DNA from: Streptomyces actinomycinicus
Lineage (GTDB): Bacteria; Actinomycetota; Actinomycetes; Streptomycetales; Streptomycetaceae
Direction of reading: 5' to 3'
Assembly: GCF_016741775.1 (NCBI RefSeq)
Contig: NZ_JAERRK010000024.1
Coordinates: forward strand, 1-64,000
DNA length: 64,000 bases
A program made the position numbers and the translations under genes. Positions 8,458-15,672 of the stretch are shown piece after piece; the first letter of the stretch is position 1, and every line of letters starts with the position of its first letter. Under the pieces are notes generated by a model that ran no database searches, was not told where the DNA came from, and saw only the letters and a list, made by a program, of their open reading frames with translations.

Positions 8458-8587
8458 GGCGCGGCGCCGGAGCGCGCGACGCACAGGGGCCGGGTGGCGG
8501 GGTCCGTCGGCGGGATGCCGCCGCCCAGCGGCTGGGGGACGATGAGGAGGAACGGCCGTTCCCGGCCCCGGCGACCCTGGAGTCCTC

Positions 8588-9190
8588 ATGACGACACCGC
8601 AGGACCTGTTCCTCGTCAGCCTGGACATCCCCCGCCAGCAGCCCGTCGAGCAGGGGGACCTGTCGCTGGCGCTGGCCGGGGCCGAGCTGATCGATCTCCT
8701 CGGCGCCCGGGCACTCACCGTGGAGGACGGGCGGATCGTGCCGGGGCCGGTCCTGACCACGGGTGACCGGCTGCTGGACGAGGCGGACGCGGCGCTGGTC
8801 CGCACGGAGCCCTACGAGACGGTCGAGGACTGGCTGTGGCGGCGCGGGCAGGGGCTGGCCACGGCCTACCGGGACGTCCTGGAGTCCGACGGGCAGCTCA
8901 CCGGGCAGCGCCGGCGCTGGTTCGCGCTGCGCGACCGGGACGACCCGGCCGCCGACACCCCGGCCCGCCGGCACGCGGCCGACCGCTGGTGGTCCCACGA
9001 GTCCGTCCTGGCGGGCCTCGCCTCCACCCTGGGCATCCCGGACGACCGCCCGGCCGCGCCCGAGCCCGACGACGAGCAGGTCGTCACCGTGCTGGTGGCG
9101 GTCGGCGACGCGGTGACCGAGCTGGAGGCGGTCCGCGAGCGGCGCCGGATCGAGAACGTCGCCTTCGACAACATCTGGCGGGCGCCCTGA
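8588..9190 (+). CDS. GPP34 (GOLPH3/Vps74-like) family protein
   Basis: 200 residues, a short bacterial member of the family whose eukaryotic homologues bind PI4P at the Golgi. DLFLVSLD at the N terminus and LALAGAELIDLLGARALTVEDGRI are the recognisable core of the helical domain, followed by a region with paired WWSHESVL and ending VRERRRIENVAFDNIW. Streptomyces encodes many paralogues of this family and their role is unknown; phosphoinositide binding should not be assumed. GGCGACCCTGGAGTCCTC provides GGAG 7 bases before the ATG. Independent transcription unit between GH30 and the convergent glyoxalase-like gene. Confidence 0.85.
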   Translation: MTTPQDLFLVSLDIPRQQPVEQGDLSLALAGAELIDLLGARALTVEDGRIVPGPVLTTGDRLLDEADAALVRTEPYETVEDWLWRRGQGLATAYRDVLESDGQLTGQRRRWFALRDRDDPAADTPARRHAADRWWSHESVLAGLASTLGIPDDRPAAPEPDDEQVVTVLVAVGDAVTELEAVRERRRIENVAFDNIWRAP

Positions 9191-9293
9191 ACCGGGACCG
9201 GCGGGCGCCTCGAGCCGCGGAGGACCGGGCGAGCCGCACGGCACGGGCTGAGCCCCGCCGAGAGCGGCCGGGGGGGACCGGGCGGGCCGCGTG

Positions 9294-9719
9294 TCACAGG
9301 ATCAGCTGGCCGATGCCCAGCAGGTTCCCCTCGCTGTCCCGGAACCACGCGCCCCACTCCCCGCGCGCACCCTTGCTCGGGTAGTTGCCCTCGATCTCGG
9401 CGATGCCGTCCCGGGTGCGGAAGCCGGGCACGGCGACCTCCTCGAAGACGACGCCCCGGCGGCGCAGCTCCGTCACGGCCGCCTGGATGTCGTCCACCTC
9501 GAAGGCCATCTGGGTGAAGGTGCCGGGCGAGGCCCCCGTCGAGCGGAACACGACGAAGTCGACGCCCGCGCACCGGTACAGCAGCCCGCCGGGCCGCTCG
9601 TCCGCCGGGTACAGGCCGAGCTTCTCGGCGTAGAAGCGCCGGGCCCGGTCCAGGTCCCGCGCGGGCAGCCGGGTCGCCACGCGGGCCCCGGCCAGCACAT
9701 CACTCGCGTGTGAGGTCAT
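9294..9719 (-). CDS. VOC/glyoxalase family protein
   Basis: 141 residues, one vicinal-oxygen-chelate domain pair. Landmarks are LPARDLDRARRFYAEKLGL at the N terminus, GTFTQMAFEVDDI in the middle and FRDSEGNLLGIGQL at the end. The first metal position of classical glyoxalase I (His) is not evident, so catalytic activity is open; such proteins also act as dioxygenase-like enzymes or ligand-binding resistance proteins. It starts 13 bases after the cimA stop and is probably read from the cimA transcript. GGAGG sits unusually close to the ATG, so the start could be slightly downstream. Confidence 0.8.
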   Translation of the reverse strand: MTSHASDVLAGARVATRLPARDLDRARRFYAEKLGLYPADERPGGLLYRCAGVDFVVFRSTGASPGTFTQMAFEVDDIQAAVTELRRRGVVFEEVAVPGFRTRDGIAEIEGNYPSKGARGEWGAWFRDSEGNLLGIGQLIL

Positions 9720-9732
9720 GCCTCCACTGTGA

Positions 9733-11343
9733 CTACCGGGCCGGCTCCACGCCCGCGCGGAGGAGGCCGTACGTGTACGCGTCCTCCAGGGCCTGCCAGG
9801 AGGCGGCGATGACGTTCTCGGCCACGCCGACCGTGGACCACTCGCCCTTGCCGTCGGAGGTGGAGATGAGCACCCGGGTGGTGGACTGGGTGCCGTGCTT
9901 GCCCTCTAGGATGCGGACCTTGTAGTCGACGAGGTCCAGCTGGGCGAGCTGCGGGTAGATCTTCTCCAGTGCCACGCGCAGCGCGCGGTCCAGGGCGTTG
10001 ACCGGGCCGTTGCCCTCCGCGGTGGCGACGATCCGCTCGCTCTTGGCCCACAGCTTGACCGTGGCCTCGTTGGCGTGGGTGCCGTCGGGCCGGTCCTCGA
10101 CGATGGCCCGCCAGGACTCGACCTCGAAGTACTTCAGCGGCCCGCCCTCGACCTCGGCGCGCAGCAGCAGCTCGAAGGAGGCGTCGGCGGCCTCGTACGT
10201 GTAGCCCTGCAGCTCCCGCTCCTTGACCCGCTCGACCACCCGGCCGACCACCTCGCGGTCGCCGCCCAGGTCGATGCCGAGTTCCTTGCCCTTCAGCTCG
10301 ACCGAGGCGCGGCCCGCCATGTCGGAGACCAGCATGCGCATGGTGTTGCCGACCAGCTCGGGGGCGATGTGCTGGTACAGGTCCGGGTCGACCTTGATCG
10401 CGGAGGCGTGCAGGCCGGCCTTGTGCGCGAAGGCGGACACGCCCACGTACGGCTGGTGCGTGGAGGGGGTGAGGTTGACGACCTCGGCGATGGCGTGCGA
10501 GATCCGGGTCATCTCGCGCAGCTTGCCGTCGGGCAGGACCTTCTTGCCGTACTTCAGCTCCAGGGCCGCGACGACCGGGAACAGGTTGGCGTTGCCGACG
10601 CGCTCGCCGTAGCCGTTGGCCGTGCACTGCACGTGGGTCGCGCCGGCGTCGACGGCGGCCAGCGTGTTGGCGACCGCGCAGCCGGTGTCGTCCTGGGCGT
10701 GGATGCCGAGCCGGGCGCCGGTGTCGGCGAGGACGGTGGAGACGACCGCGTGGACCTGGGCGGGCAGCATGCCGCCGTTGGTGTCGCAGAGGATGACGAC
10801 GTCGGCGCCGGCCTCCGCCGCCGTACGGACGACGGCCTTGGCGTACTCCGGATCGGCGCGGTAGCCGTCGAAGAAGTGCTCGCAGTCCACGAAGACCCGG
10901 CGGCCCTGTTCCTTCAGGTACGACACGGTGTCGCGGACCATCTCCAGGTTCTCGTCCAGGGTGGTGCGCAGCGCCAGCTCCACGTGCCGGTCGTGTGACT
11001 TGGCGACCAGGGTGATCACCGGGGCGCCGGACTCCACCAGGGCCCTGACCTGCGGATCCTCGGCGGCTTTCGCATGGGCGCGGCGAGTGGCGCCGAAGGC
11101 GACCAGCTGGGCGTGCTTGAACTCGATCTCGGCCTGCGCGCGGGCGAAGAACTCGGTGTCCCGGGGGTTCGCGCCGGGCCAGCCGCCCTCGATGAAGCCC
11201 ACGCCGAAGTCGTCCAGGTGCCGTGCGATGGCGAGCTTGTCCGCGACGGTGAGGTTGATGCCCTCGCGCTGCGCGCCGTCCCGCAGCGTCGTGTCGAAGA
11301 CGTGGAACGAGTCGTCGAGCTCGCTGGTTGCCGTCTCGGTCAT
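9733..11343 (-). CDS. cimA: (R)-citramalate synthase (isoleucine pathway)
   Basis: 536 residues. The enzyme condenses pyruvate and acetyl-CoA to citramalate, the first step of threonine-independent isoleucine synthesis; older annotations call this family LeuA2. The DRE-TIM barrel fills about 15-290 with DTTLRDGAQREG, the substrate-binding VILCDTNGG and the metal motif GIHAQDDTG, followed by a linker and the C-terminal LeuA-type allosteric dimer domain (about 410-530). The length and the isopropylmalate synthase-related C domain distinguish it from HMG-CoA lyase. The ATG is followed upstream by a 226-base leader holding an attenuator (11454-11570). Homocitrate or isopropylmalate synthase is the main alternative; the leader's Ile codons favour citramalate. 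Confidence 0.9.
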   Translation of the reverse strand: MTETATSELDDSFHVFDTTLRDGAQREGINLTVADKLAIARHLDDFGVGFIEGGWPGANPRDTEFFARAQAEIEFKHAQLVAFGATRRAHAKAAEDPQVRALVESGAPVITLVAKSHDRHVELALRTTLDENLEMVRDTVSYLKEQGRRVFVDCEHFFDGYRADPEYAKAVVRTAAEAGADVVILCDTNGGMLPAQVHAVVSTVLADTGARLGIHAQDDTGCAVANTLAAVDAGATHVQCTANGYGERVGNANLFPVVAALELKYGKKVLPDGKLREMTRISHAIAEVVNLTPSTHQPYVGVSAFAHKAGLHASAIKVDPDLYQHIAPELVGNTMRMLVSDMAGRASVELKGKELGIDLGGDREVVGRVVERVKERELQGYTYEAADASFELLLRAEVEGGPLKYFEVESWRAIVEDRPDGTHANEATVKLWAKSERIVATAEGNGPVNALDRALRVALEKIYPQLAQLDLVDYKVRILEGKHGTQSTTRVLISTSDGKGEWSTVGVAENVIAASWQALEDAYTYGLLRAGVEPAR

Positions 11344-11453
11344 GGTCTCAAGGCTCCTGTTGTGGATCTTCGGTCTTTACCGGATTGACCGGCTCCACCG
11401 TTCCTCCATGGTCCCTCGCGCTCCGCTGCCGGCTGCGGGTGGGCCGGAAAACG

Positions 11454-11533
11454 AAAAAACCCCTCGCGGGTGCGAGAGGTCTGCGCGCGGGTCGAGGACG
11501 ACGGTGGCCACCCGCACCTGGTCGTACGAGGTG
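11454..11533 (-). terminator. Transcription attenuator of cimA
   Basis: Read on the minus strand, CCTCTCGC (11479-11472) pairs with GCGAGGGG (11467-11460) across an ACCC loop and is followed at once by six T (11459-11454), an intrinsic terminator of a kind rare in Streptomyces. Upstream, GGTGCGGGTGG (11518-11508) can pair with CACCCGC (11472-11466) and break the terminator, and CACCT (11533-11529) can pair with AGGTG (11519-11515) to hold the first strand. These are the 1:2, 2:3 and 3:4 alternatives of leader-peptide attenuation. The short leader frame ends directly before segment 1. Confidence 0.75.
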
Positions 11534-11534
11534 G

Positions 11535-11570
11535 TCACTGCGGACCGGCGCGCCTGCTGCCAATAATCAT
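11535..11570 (-). CDS. Putative cimA leader peptide MIIGSRRAGPQ
   Basis: An 11-residue frame, ATG ATT ATT GGC AGC AGG CGC GCC GGT CCG CAG TGA. Codons 2 and 3 are ATT, a rare isoleucine codon in this genome (ATC is used almost exclusively), placed as expected for a ribosome that must sense Ile-tRNA. The stop lies just before the first strand of the attenuator. There is no convincing ribosome binding site, so translation may be leaderless or the frame may be wrong. It begins only 58 bases after the stop of the upstream MFS gene. Confidence 0.6.
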   Translation of the reverse strand: MIIGSRRAGPQ

Positions 11571-11628
11571 GGCGAACGAGAGCACGGGGGAAGTGTGGCA
11601 CAACCCGGCCCCCGGCTCCTCGTCCGTC

Positions 11629-12951
11629 TCAGGATGCGGGCGTCAGGCTGGACTCCTCCGATCCCCCTCCGGTTCCCCGGCCGGCCCGTACCCGGCCCAG
11701 GTCCAGGTCCTTGGTCTCGCGCATGCCGGCGTACACCACCAGGGACACGGCGGCACACCCCGCCACGTACCAGTAGAAGCCCGACTCGATGCCGGCGTCC
11801 TTGAACCACAGGGCGACGTACTCGGCGGTGCCGCCGAAGAGGGCGTTGGCGAGGGCGTAGGGCAGGGCCACGCCGAGTGCGCGCACCCCGGTCGGGAACA
11901 GCTCGGCCTTCACGCAGGCGTTGATGGAGGTGTAGCCGGTGACCACGACTAGGGCGAGCAGGGCGAGACCGAGGGCGGGCCAGTAGCCGTCCACGTGGCC
12001 CAGCAGGGTCATGACCGGCACGGTGAGGAGGGTGGAGCCGACCGCGAAGGTGATGAGCAGCGGGCGGCGGCCGATGCGGTCGGACAGGCGGCCGGCGAGC
12101 GGCTGGAGACAGGCGAAGACGATCAGCGCGGTGAAGGAGACCAGGGTCGCCGTCTCCTTGGACAGCCCGGCCGAGTTGGAGAGGTACTTCGTCAGGTACG
12201 TCGTGTACGTGTAGTAGGCCACCGTGCCGCCCATGGTGAGGGCGACGACCAGGAACGCCTCCCGGCGGTGCCGCCACAGGGCGCGCAGGGTGCCGCGCTC
12301 CGCGGAGTGTGAGGTGTCCTCCTCGTACACCTCGGTCTCCAGCATGTTCCGGCGCAGGTAGAAGATGACGGCGGCCCCGAGCGCGCCGACGACGAACGGG
12401 ATGCGCCACCCGTAGCTGCGCAGGGCGTCGTCGGACATGGTGCGCTGCAGGACGATCAGCAGGCCGAGGCCGACGATCTGGCCGGCGGTCATGGACACGT
12501 ACTGGAAGCTGGAGGCGAAGCCGCGTCTGCGCGGGTCCGAGGCCTCGGTCAGATAGGTGGCGCTGGCCGCGTACTCGCCGCCCACCGACAGGCCCTGGAG
12601 CAGGCGGGCGACCAGCAGGACGAACGCGCCGCCGTAGCCGGCGACCGCGTACGTGGGCGCCGCGGCGATGAGGACCGCCGACGCCGACATGAGCGTCACG
12701 GTCAGGGTGAGCGCCGCCTTGCGGCCCTTGCGGTCCCCGACCCGGCCCAGCAGCCAGCCGCCCACGGGGCGCATGAAGAAGCCGACGGCGAAGATGCCGG
12801 CGGTGTTCATCAGCTGGGCGGTGGGGTTGCCCTTCGGGAAGAACGCGCCGGCGAAGTAGGTGGCGAAGCTCGCGTACACGAACCAGTCGAACCACTCGAC
12901 CATGTTGCCCGCCGAGCCGACCCAGATCTTCTTCCAGTGTTGTCGTCCCAT
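11629..12951 (-). CDS. MFS transporter, metabolite:H+ symporter (MHS) family
   Basis: 440 residues with twelve predicted membrane helices. N-terminal MGRQHWKKIWVGSAGNMVEWFDWFVYA is typical of MHS members (KgtP, ProP, ShiA type). The loop 2-3 motif GRVGDRKGRKAAL and RLLQGLSVGGEYAAS are both present, and DRIGRRPLLI gives the second-half copy. Such carriers import dicarboxylates, 2-oxoglutarate, proline/betaine or shikimate with protons; the substrate is not decidable here. Start at 12951 has AGGAACGG 5 bases before it; a longer frame upstream lacks support. It is divergent from the SDR-like gene, sharing a 155-base spacer. Confidence 0.88.
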   Translation of the reverse strand: MGRQHWKKIWVGSAGNMVEWFDWFVYASFATYFAGAFFPKGNPTAQLMNTAGIFAVGFFMRPVGGWLLGRVGDRKGRKAALTLTVTLMSASAVLIAAAPTYAVAGYGGAFVLLVARLLQGLSVGGEYAASATYLTEASDPRRRGFASSFQYVSMTAGQIVGLGLLIVLQRTMSDDALRSYGWRIPFVVGALGAAVIFYLRRNMLETEVYEEDTSHSAERGTLRALWRHRREAFLVVALTMGGTVAYYTYTTYLTKYLSNSAGLSKETATLVSFTALIVFACLQPLAGRLSDRIGRRPLLITFAVGSTLLTVPVMTLLGHVDGYWPALGLALLALVVVTGYTSINACVKAELFPTGVRALGVALPYALANALFGGTAEYVALWFKDAGIESGFYWYVAGCAAVSLVVYAGMRETKDLDLGRVRAGRGTGGGSEESSLTPAS

Positions 12952-13033
12952 GGGCCGTTCCTGCCCATGACGGAGGGAACGACTCCTCATCCGTGGTTCC
13001 CGTGCGGCCCAAGCTCCGCACGGGGTGGCGGAC

Positions 13034-13065
13034 TTGAACCTGACACCGGTGTCAACTCCTAGCGT
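13034..13065 (+). promoter_or_regulatory. MerR-type promoter: perfect palindrome in a 20-base spacer
   Basis: TTGAAC (13034-13039, -35) and TAGCGT (13060-13065, -10) are separated by 20 bases, longer than the usual 17. The spacer contains the perfect 14-base palindrome TGACACCGGTGTCA (13041-13054). An over-long spacer filled by a dyad is the signature of promoters untwisted by MerR-family activators. It drives the SDR-like gene. The regulator is not encoded in the window. Confidence 0.65.
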
Positions 13066-13106
13066 GGCGGCGGACGAGAACCGAACCGTTTGCGAGGGAA
13101 CCGACG

Positions 13107-13847
13107 ATGGGTGAACTGACCGGCAAGGTGGCACTGGTGACCGGCGGCAGCCGTGGGATCGGCGCGGCGATCGCGACGCGGCTGGCCGGCGAGGGGGCGG
13201 CGGTCGCGCTGACCTACGTCCGGGCCGAGGGCCGGGCGCGCGAGGTCGCCGAGCGGATCGAGGCGGACGGCGGCCGGGCCGTGGCCGTCCGGGCCGACCT
13301 GACCCGGCCGGACGACGCGGCCGGGGCCGTGGAGCGGACGGTGCGGGAGCTGGGCGGCATCGACGTCCTGGTGAACAACGCGGGCTTCCTCGCGTACGGG
13401 CCGCTGGACGAGGTGTCCGCCGAGGATCTGGACCGGGCGCTCGCCGTGGACGTGCGGTCGGTGTTCCTGGCCGCCCGGGCCGCGGCCCGGCACATGGGCG
13501 ACGGCGGGCGGATCATCAGCATCGGGTCGTGCTTCAACGGGCGCGTGCCCGCAGGCGGCTTCGTCCTCCAGGCGATGGCCAAGTCCGCACTCGTCGGACT
13601 GACCAAGGGGCTCGCCCGCGAGCTGGGCCCGCGCGGCATCACGGCGACCGTCGTGGACCCGGGCCCGATCGACACGGACATGAACCCGGCCGACGGCGAG
13701 ACCGCCGCCTTCCAGCGCTCCCTCACGGCCCTGGGCCGCTACGGCGAGGCCGAGGACGTCGCCGCCGCGGTGGCCTACCTGGCGGGCCCGGGCGGCCGTT
13801 ACGTCACCGGCACGGCCCTGGCCGTGGACGGCGGCTACACCACCTGA
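13107..13847 (+). CDS. SDR-fold oxidoreductase-like protein lacking the catalytic tyrosine
   Basis: 246 residues with a complete Rossmann core: TGGSRGIG (12-19) for NAD(P), DLTRPDD (64-70), and NNAG (90-93). The catalytic Ser is kept in IISIGS (Ser141) and the Lys in MAKSAL (Lys159), but the position four before the Lys is Gln155 (VLQAMAK) instead of Tyr, and the usual helix-4 Asn is Asp115. The C-terminal PGPIDTDM and VTGTALAVDGG are standard. Either it uses altered chemistry or it is a non-catalytic nucleotide-binding protein. Preceded by a MerR-type promoter, so it may be a stress-induced protein. GAGGGAACCG lies before the ATG. Confidence 0.88.
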   Translation: MGELTGKVALVTGGSRGIGAAIATRLAGEGAAVALTYVRAEGRAREVAERIEADGGRAVAVRADLTRPDDAAGAVERTVRELGGIDVLVNNAGFLAYGPLDEVSAEDLDRALAVDVRSVFLAARAAARHMGDGGRIISIGSCFNGRVPAGGFVLQAMAKSALVGLTKGLARELGPRGITATVVDPGPIDTDMNPADGETAAFQRSLTALGRYGEAEDVAAAVAYLAGPGGRYVTGTALAVDGGYTT

Positions 13848-13991
13848 CACCGGGCGGCACTGACGAACCGGCCCGGGGACGGGCGCCCCCGGAGGGGCGC
13901 GGGGAGCTGCGCGGCAGGCCACGACGGACCAGCACGCCACACGCAGCGGGCAGCCCCCGAAGGGGCGCACGCACCGCGTGGCCGGCGGCGT

Positions 13992-14603
13992 TCAGCCGCC
14001 TCCGCCGAGCAATGCGTCCGCGATGAACTCCCGCACGTGCGCGAGCACTTGCTCCCGGTCCGTGCCGCGCAGTCCGATGGCGACGTGGATGGAGAAACCG
14101 TCGAGCAGCGCCCGTAGCCTCGCCGCGAAGCGGTCCGCGTCGACCCGCCGGAACTCGCCGCGCGAGACGCCCTCGGCGATCAGCGCGACAAGGTCCCGGT
14201 GCCAGGCGTTCTCGATGGCGGCCTGGCGGACCCGGGCCTCCTCGTCGGCGTTCTGCGACCGGTTCCAGACCTCCAGCCACAGTGTCCAGTGCGGATCGCG
14301 GTGGCCGTCGGGAACGTACAGGTCGACGTAGGCCGCCAGCCGGTCCCGGGCCGGTTCCGGCCGGTTGAGCAGCCGGGCGCGCTCCGCGCCCAGCCGGCCC
14401 TCGCTCCACTCCAGGGTCTGCAGCAGCAGTTCGTCCTTGGAGTGGAAGTAGTACAGCAGATGGCCGCTGCTCATCCCGACCTCACGGCCGAGCCCCGCCA
14501 TGGTGAGCTTCTCCAGACCGCGCTCGGCGATCATGTCCATGGCGGTGGCGAGCACCTCCTCGCGCGGCGGCGCGTTCTTCCGCGCCCGTGCCGCACCGCC
14601 CAT
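13992..14603 (-). CDS. TetR/AcrR family regulator of the urease-like operon (inferred)
   Basis: 203 residues. The N-terminal helix-turn-helix is clear: EEVLATAMDMIAERGLEKLT and MAGLGREVGMSSGHLLYYF, followed by an all-helical ligand domain with WTLWLEVWNRSQ and a C-terminal BetI-like FAARLRALLDGFSIHV. The ATG at 14603 has AGGAG 6 bases away; a GTG one codon earlier is possible. It begins 17 bases after the agmatine deiminase stop and is the last gene of the ureAB-ureC-deiminase unit, so it probably autoregulates that unit. The palindrome at 18121-18137 is its natural candidate operator. Confidence 0.87.
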   Translation of the reverse strand: MGGAARARKNAPPREEVLATAMDMIAERGLEKLTMAGLGREVGMSSGHLLYYFHSKDELLLQTLEWSEGRLGAERARLLNRPEPARDRLAAYVDLYVPDGHRDPHWTLWLEVWNRSQNADEEARVRQAAIENAWHRDLVALIAEGVSRGEFRRVDADRFAARLRALLDGFSIHVAIGLRGTDREQVLAHVREFIADALLGGGG

Positions 14604-14620
14604 CACTGACTCCTACATGT

Positions 14621-15661
14621 TCATGCCTTCGGCTGCTGCTGGGTGATGCAGTGGATGCCGCCCCCACCCGCAAAGATCGTACGTGCATCCACCAGGGTCA
14701 CCGTCCGCTCGGGGAACAGGCGGCGGAAGATGCCCGCGGCGATCTCGTCGCGCGGGTCGTCGAAGCCGCACAGCACGACTCCGCCGTTGCAGAGGTAGTG
14801 GTTGATGTAGGAGTAGTCGGCCCAGTGGCCGTCGGCCTCCAGCACGGTCGGGGCGGGTACCTCGACGACCTCCAGCTTGCGGCCCCGGGCGTCGGTCGCC
14901 GACTTCAGCAGGCCGATGACCTCCTTGGTGACCTCGTGGTCGGGGTGCGCCGGGTCCGGCTGGTGGTGGGCGACCACGACACCCGGGCGGGCGAAGGCGG
15001 CCACGATGTCGACGTGGCCGAGGGTGCCGAAGCCGTAGGGCGGGTAGTCGCCGGTCAGGCCGCGCGGCAGCCAGATCGCCTTCTCCGTGCCGAGGTGCGC
15101 GTGGATCTCCGCCTCGACCTCCGCCTTCGACCAGTGCGGGTTGCGCTCGGGGCCGAGCTGCACGGTCTCGGTGAGCAGCACGGTGCCCTCGCCGTCGACG
15201 TGGATCGCGCCGCCCTCGTTGACGAGTGCGCTGCTGTAGCTCTGCGCGCCCGCGAGGTCGGAGACGTACGCGGCGATCTTGGAGTCGTGCTCCCAGCGGG
15301 CCCAGTCCTGGGCGCCCCAGCCGTTGAAGGTCCAGTCGACGGCGGCCAGTCCGCCCTTGCCGTCGGTCAGGAAGGTGGGCCCGATGTCCCGCATCCAGGC
15401 GTCGTCCAGCTCGCGCTCGACGGTCTCGACACCCGGGCCGAGCAGGGTCCGGGCCTCCGCGGACTGGCCGGGGCCGCACACGACCGTCACCGGCTCGAAG
15501 CGCAGGACGGCGCGGGCCACCGACGCCCAGGCCGTGCGGGAGCGGCGGAGGTCGTCCGGGTCGTCGAAGGTGGGGTTGGGGCTGGGCCACGCCATCCAGG
15601 TCCGCTCGTGCGGGGTCCACTCGGCGGGCATCCGGAAGCCGTCGGCGACGGGGGTGGTCAT
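14621..15661 (-). CDS. aguA: Agmatine deiminase / peptidyl-arginine deiminase family (PPAD)
   Basis: 346 residues of guanidino-group-modifying fold. Agmatine deiminase hydrolyses agmatine to N-carbamoylputrescine and ammonia. Start MTTPVADGFRMPAEWTPHERTWMAWP matches the family, the catalytic Cys is Cys338 in GGGGIHCITQQQP, and NEGGAIHVDGEG plus TLGHVDIVAAF supply the His/Asp partners. It lies 11 bases after the ureC stop with AAGGACC as ribosome site. The neighbouring divergent urease suggests a unit releasing ammonia from amidine- or amide-type nitrogen sources. The specific substrate (agmatine against another guanidino compound) is inferred from family similarity only. Confidence 0.85.
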   Translation of the reverse strand: MTTPVADGFRMPAEWTPHERTWMAWPSPNPTFDDPDDLRRSRTAWASVARAVLRFEPVTVVCGPGQSAEARTLLGPGVETVERELDDAWMRDIGPTFLTDGKGGLAAVDWTFNGWGAQDWARWEHDSKIAAYVSDLAGAQSYSSALVNEGGAIHVDGEGTVLLTETVQLGPERNPHWSKAEVEAEIHAHLGTEKAIWLPRGLTGDYPPYGFGTLGHVDIVAAFARPGVVVAHHQPDPAHPDHEVTKEVIGLLKSATDARGRKLEVVEVPAPTVLEADGHWADYSYINHYLCNGGVVLCGFDDPRDEIAAGIFRRLFPERTVTLVDARTIFAGGGGIHCITQQQPKA

Positions 15662-15672
15662 GTCGCGGGTCC

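Noticed and set aside
11377..11601. A 74-codon frame across the cimA leader (MPHFPRALVRHDYW)
   Set aside because: It runs through the terminator hairpin and has no ribosome site; the 11-codon frame explains the attenuator better.
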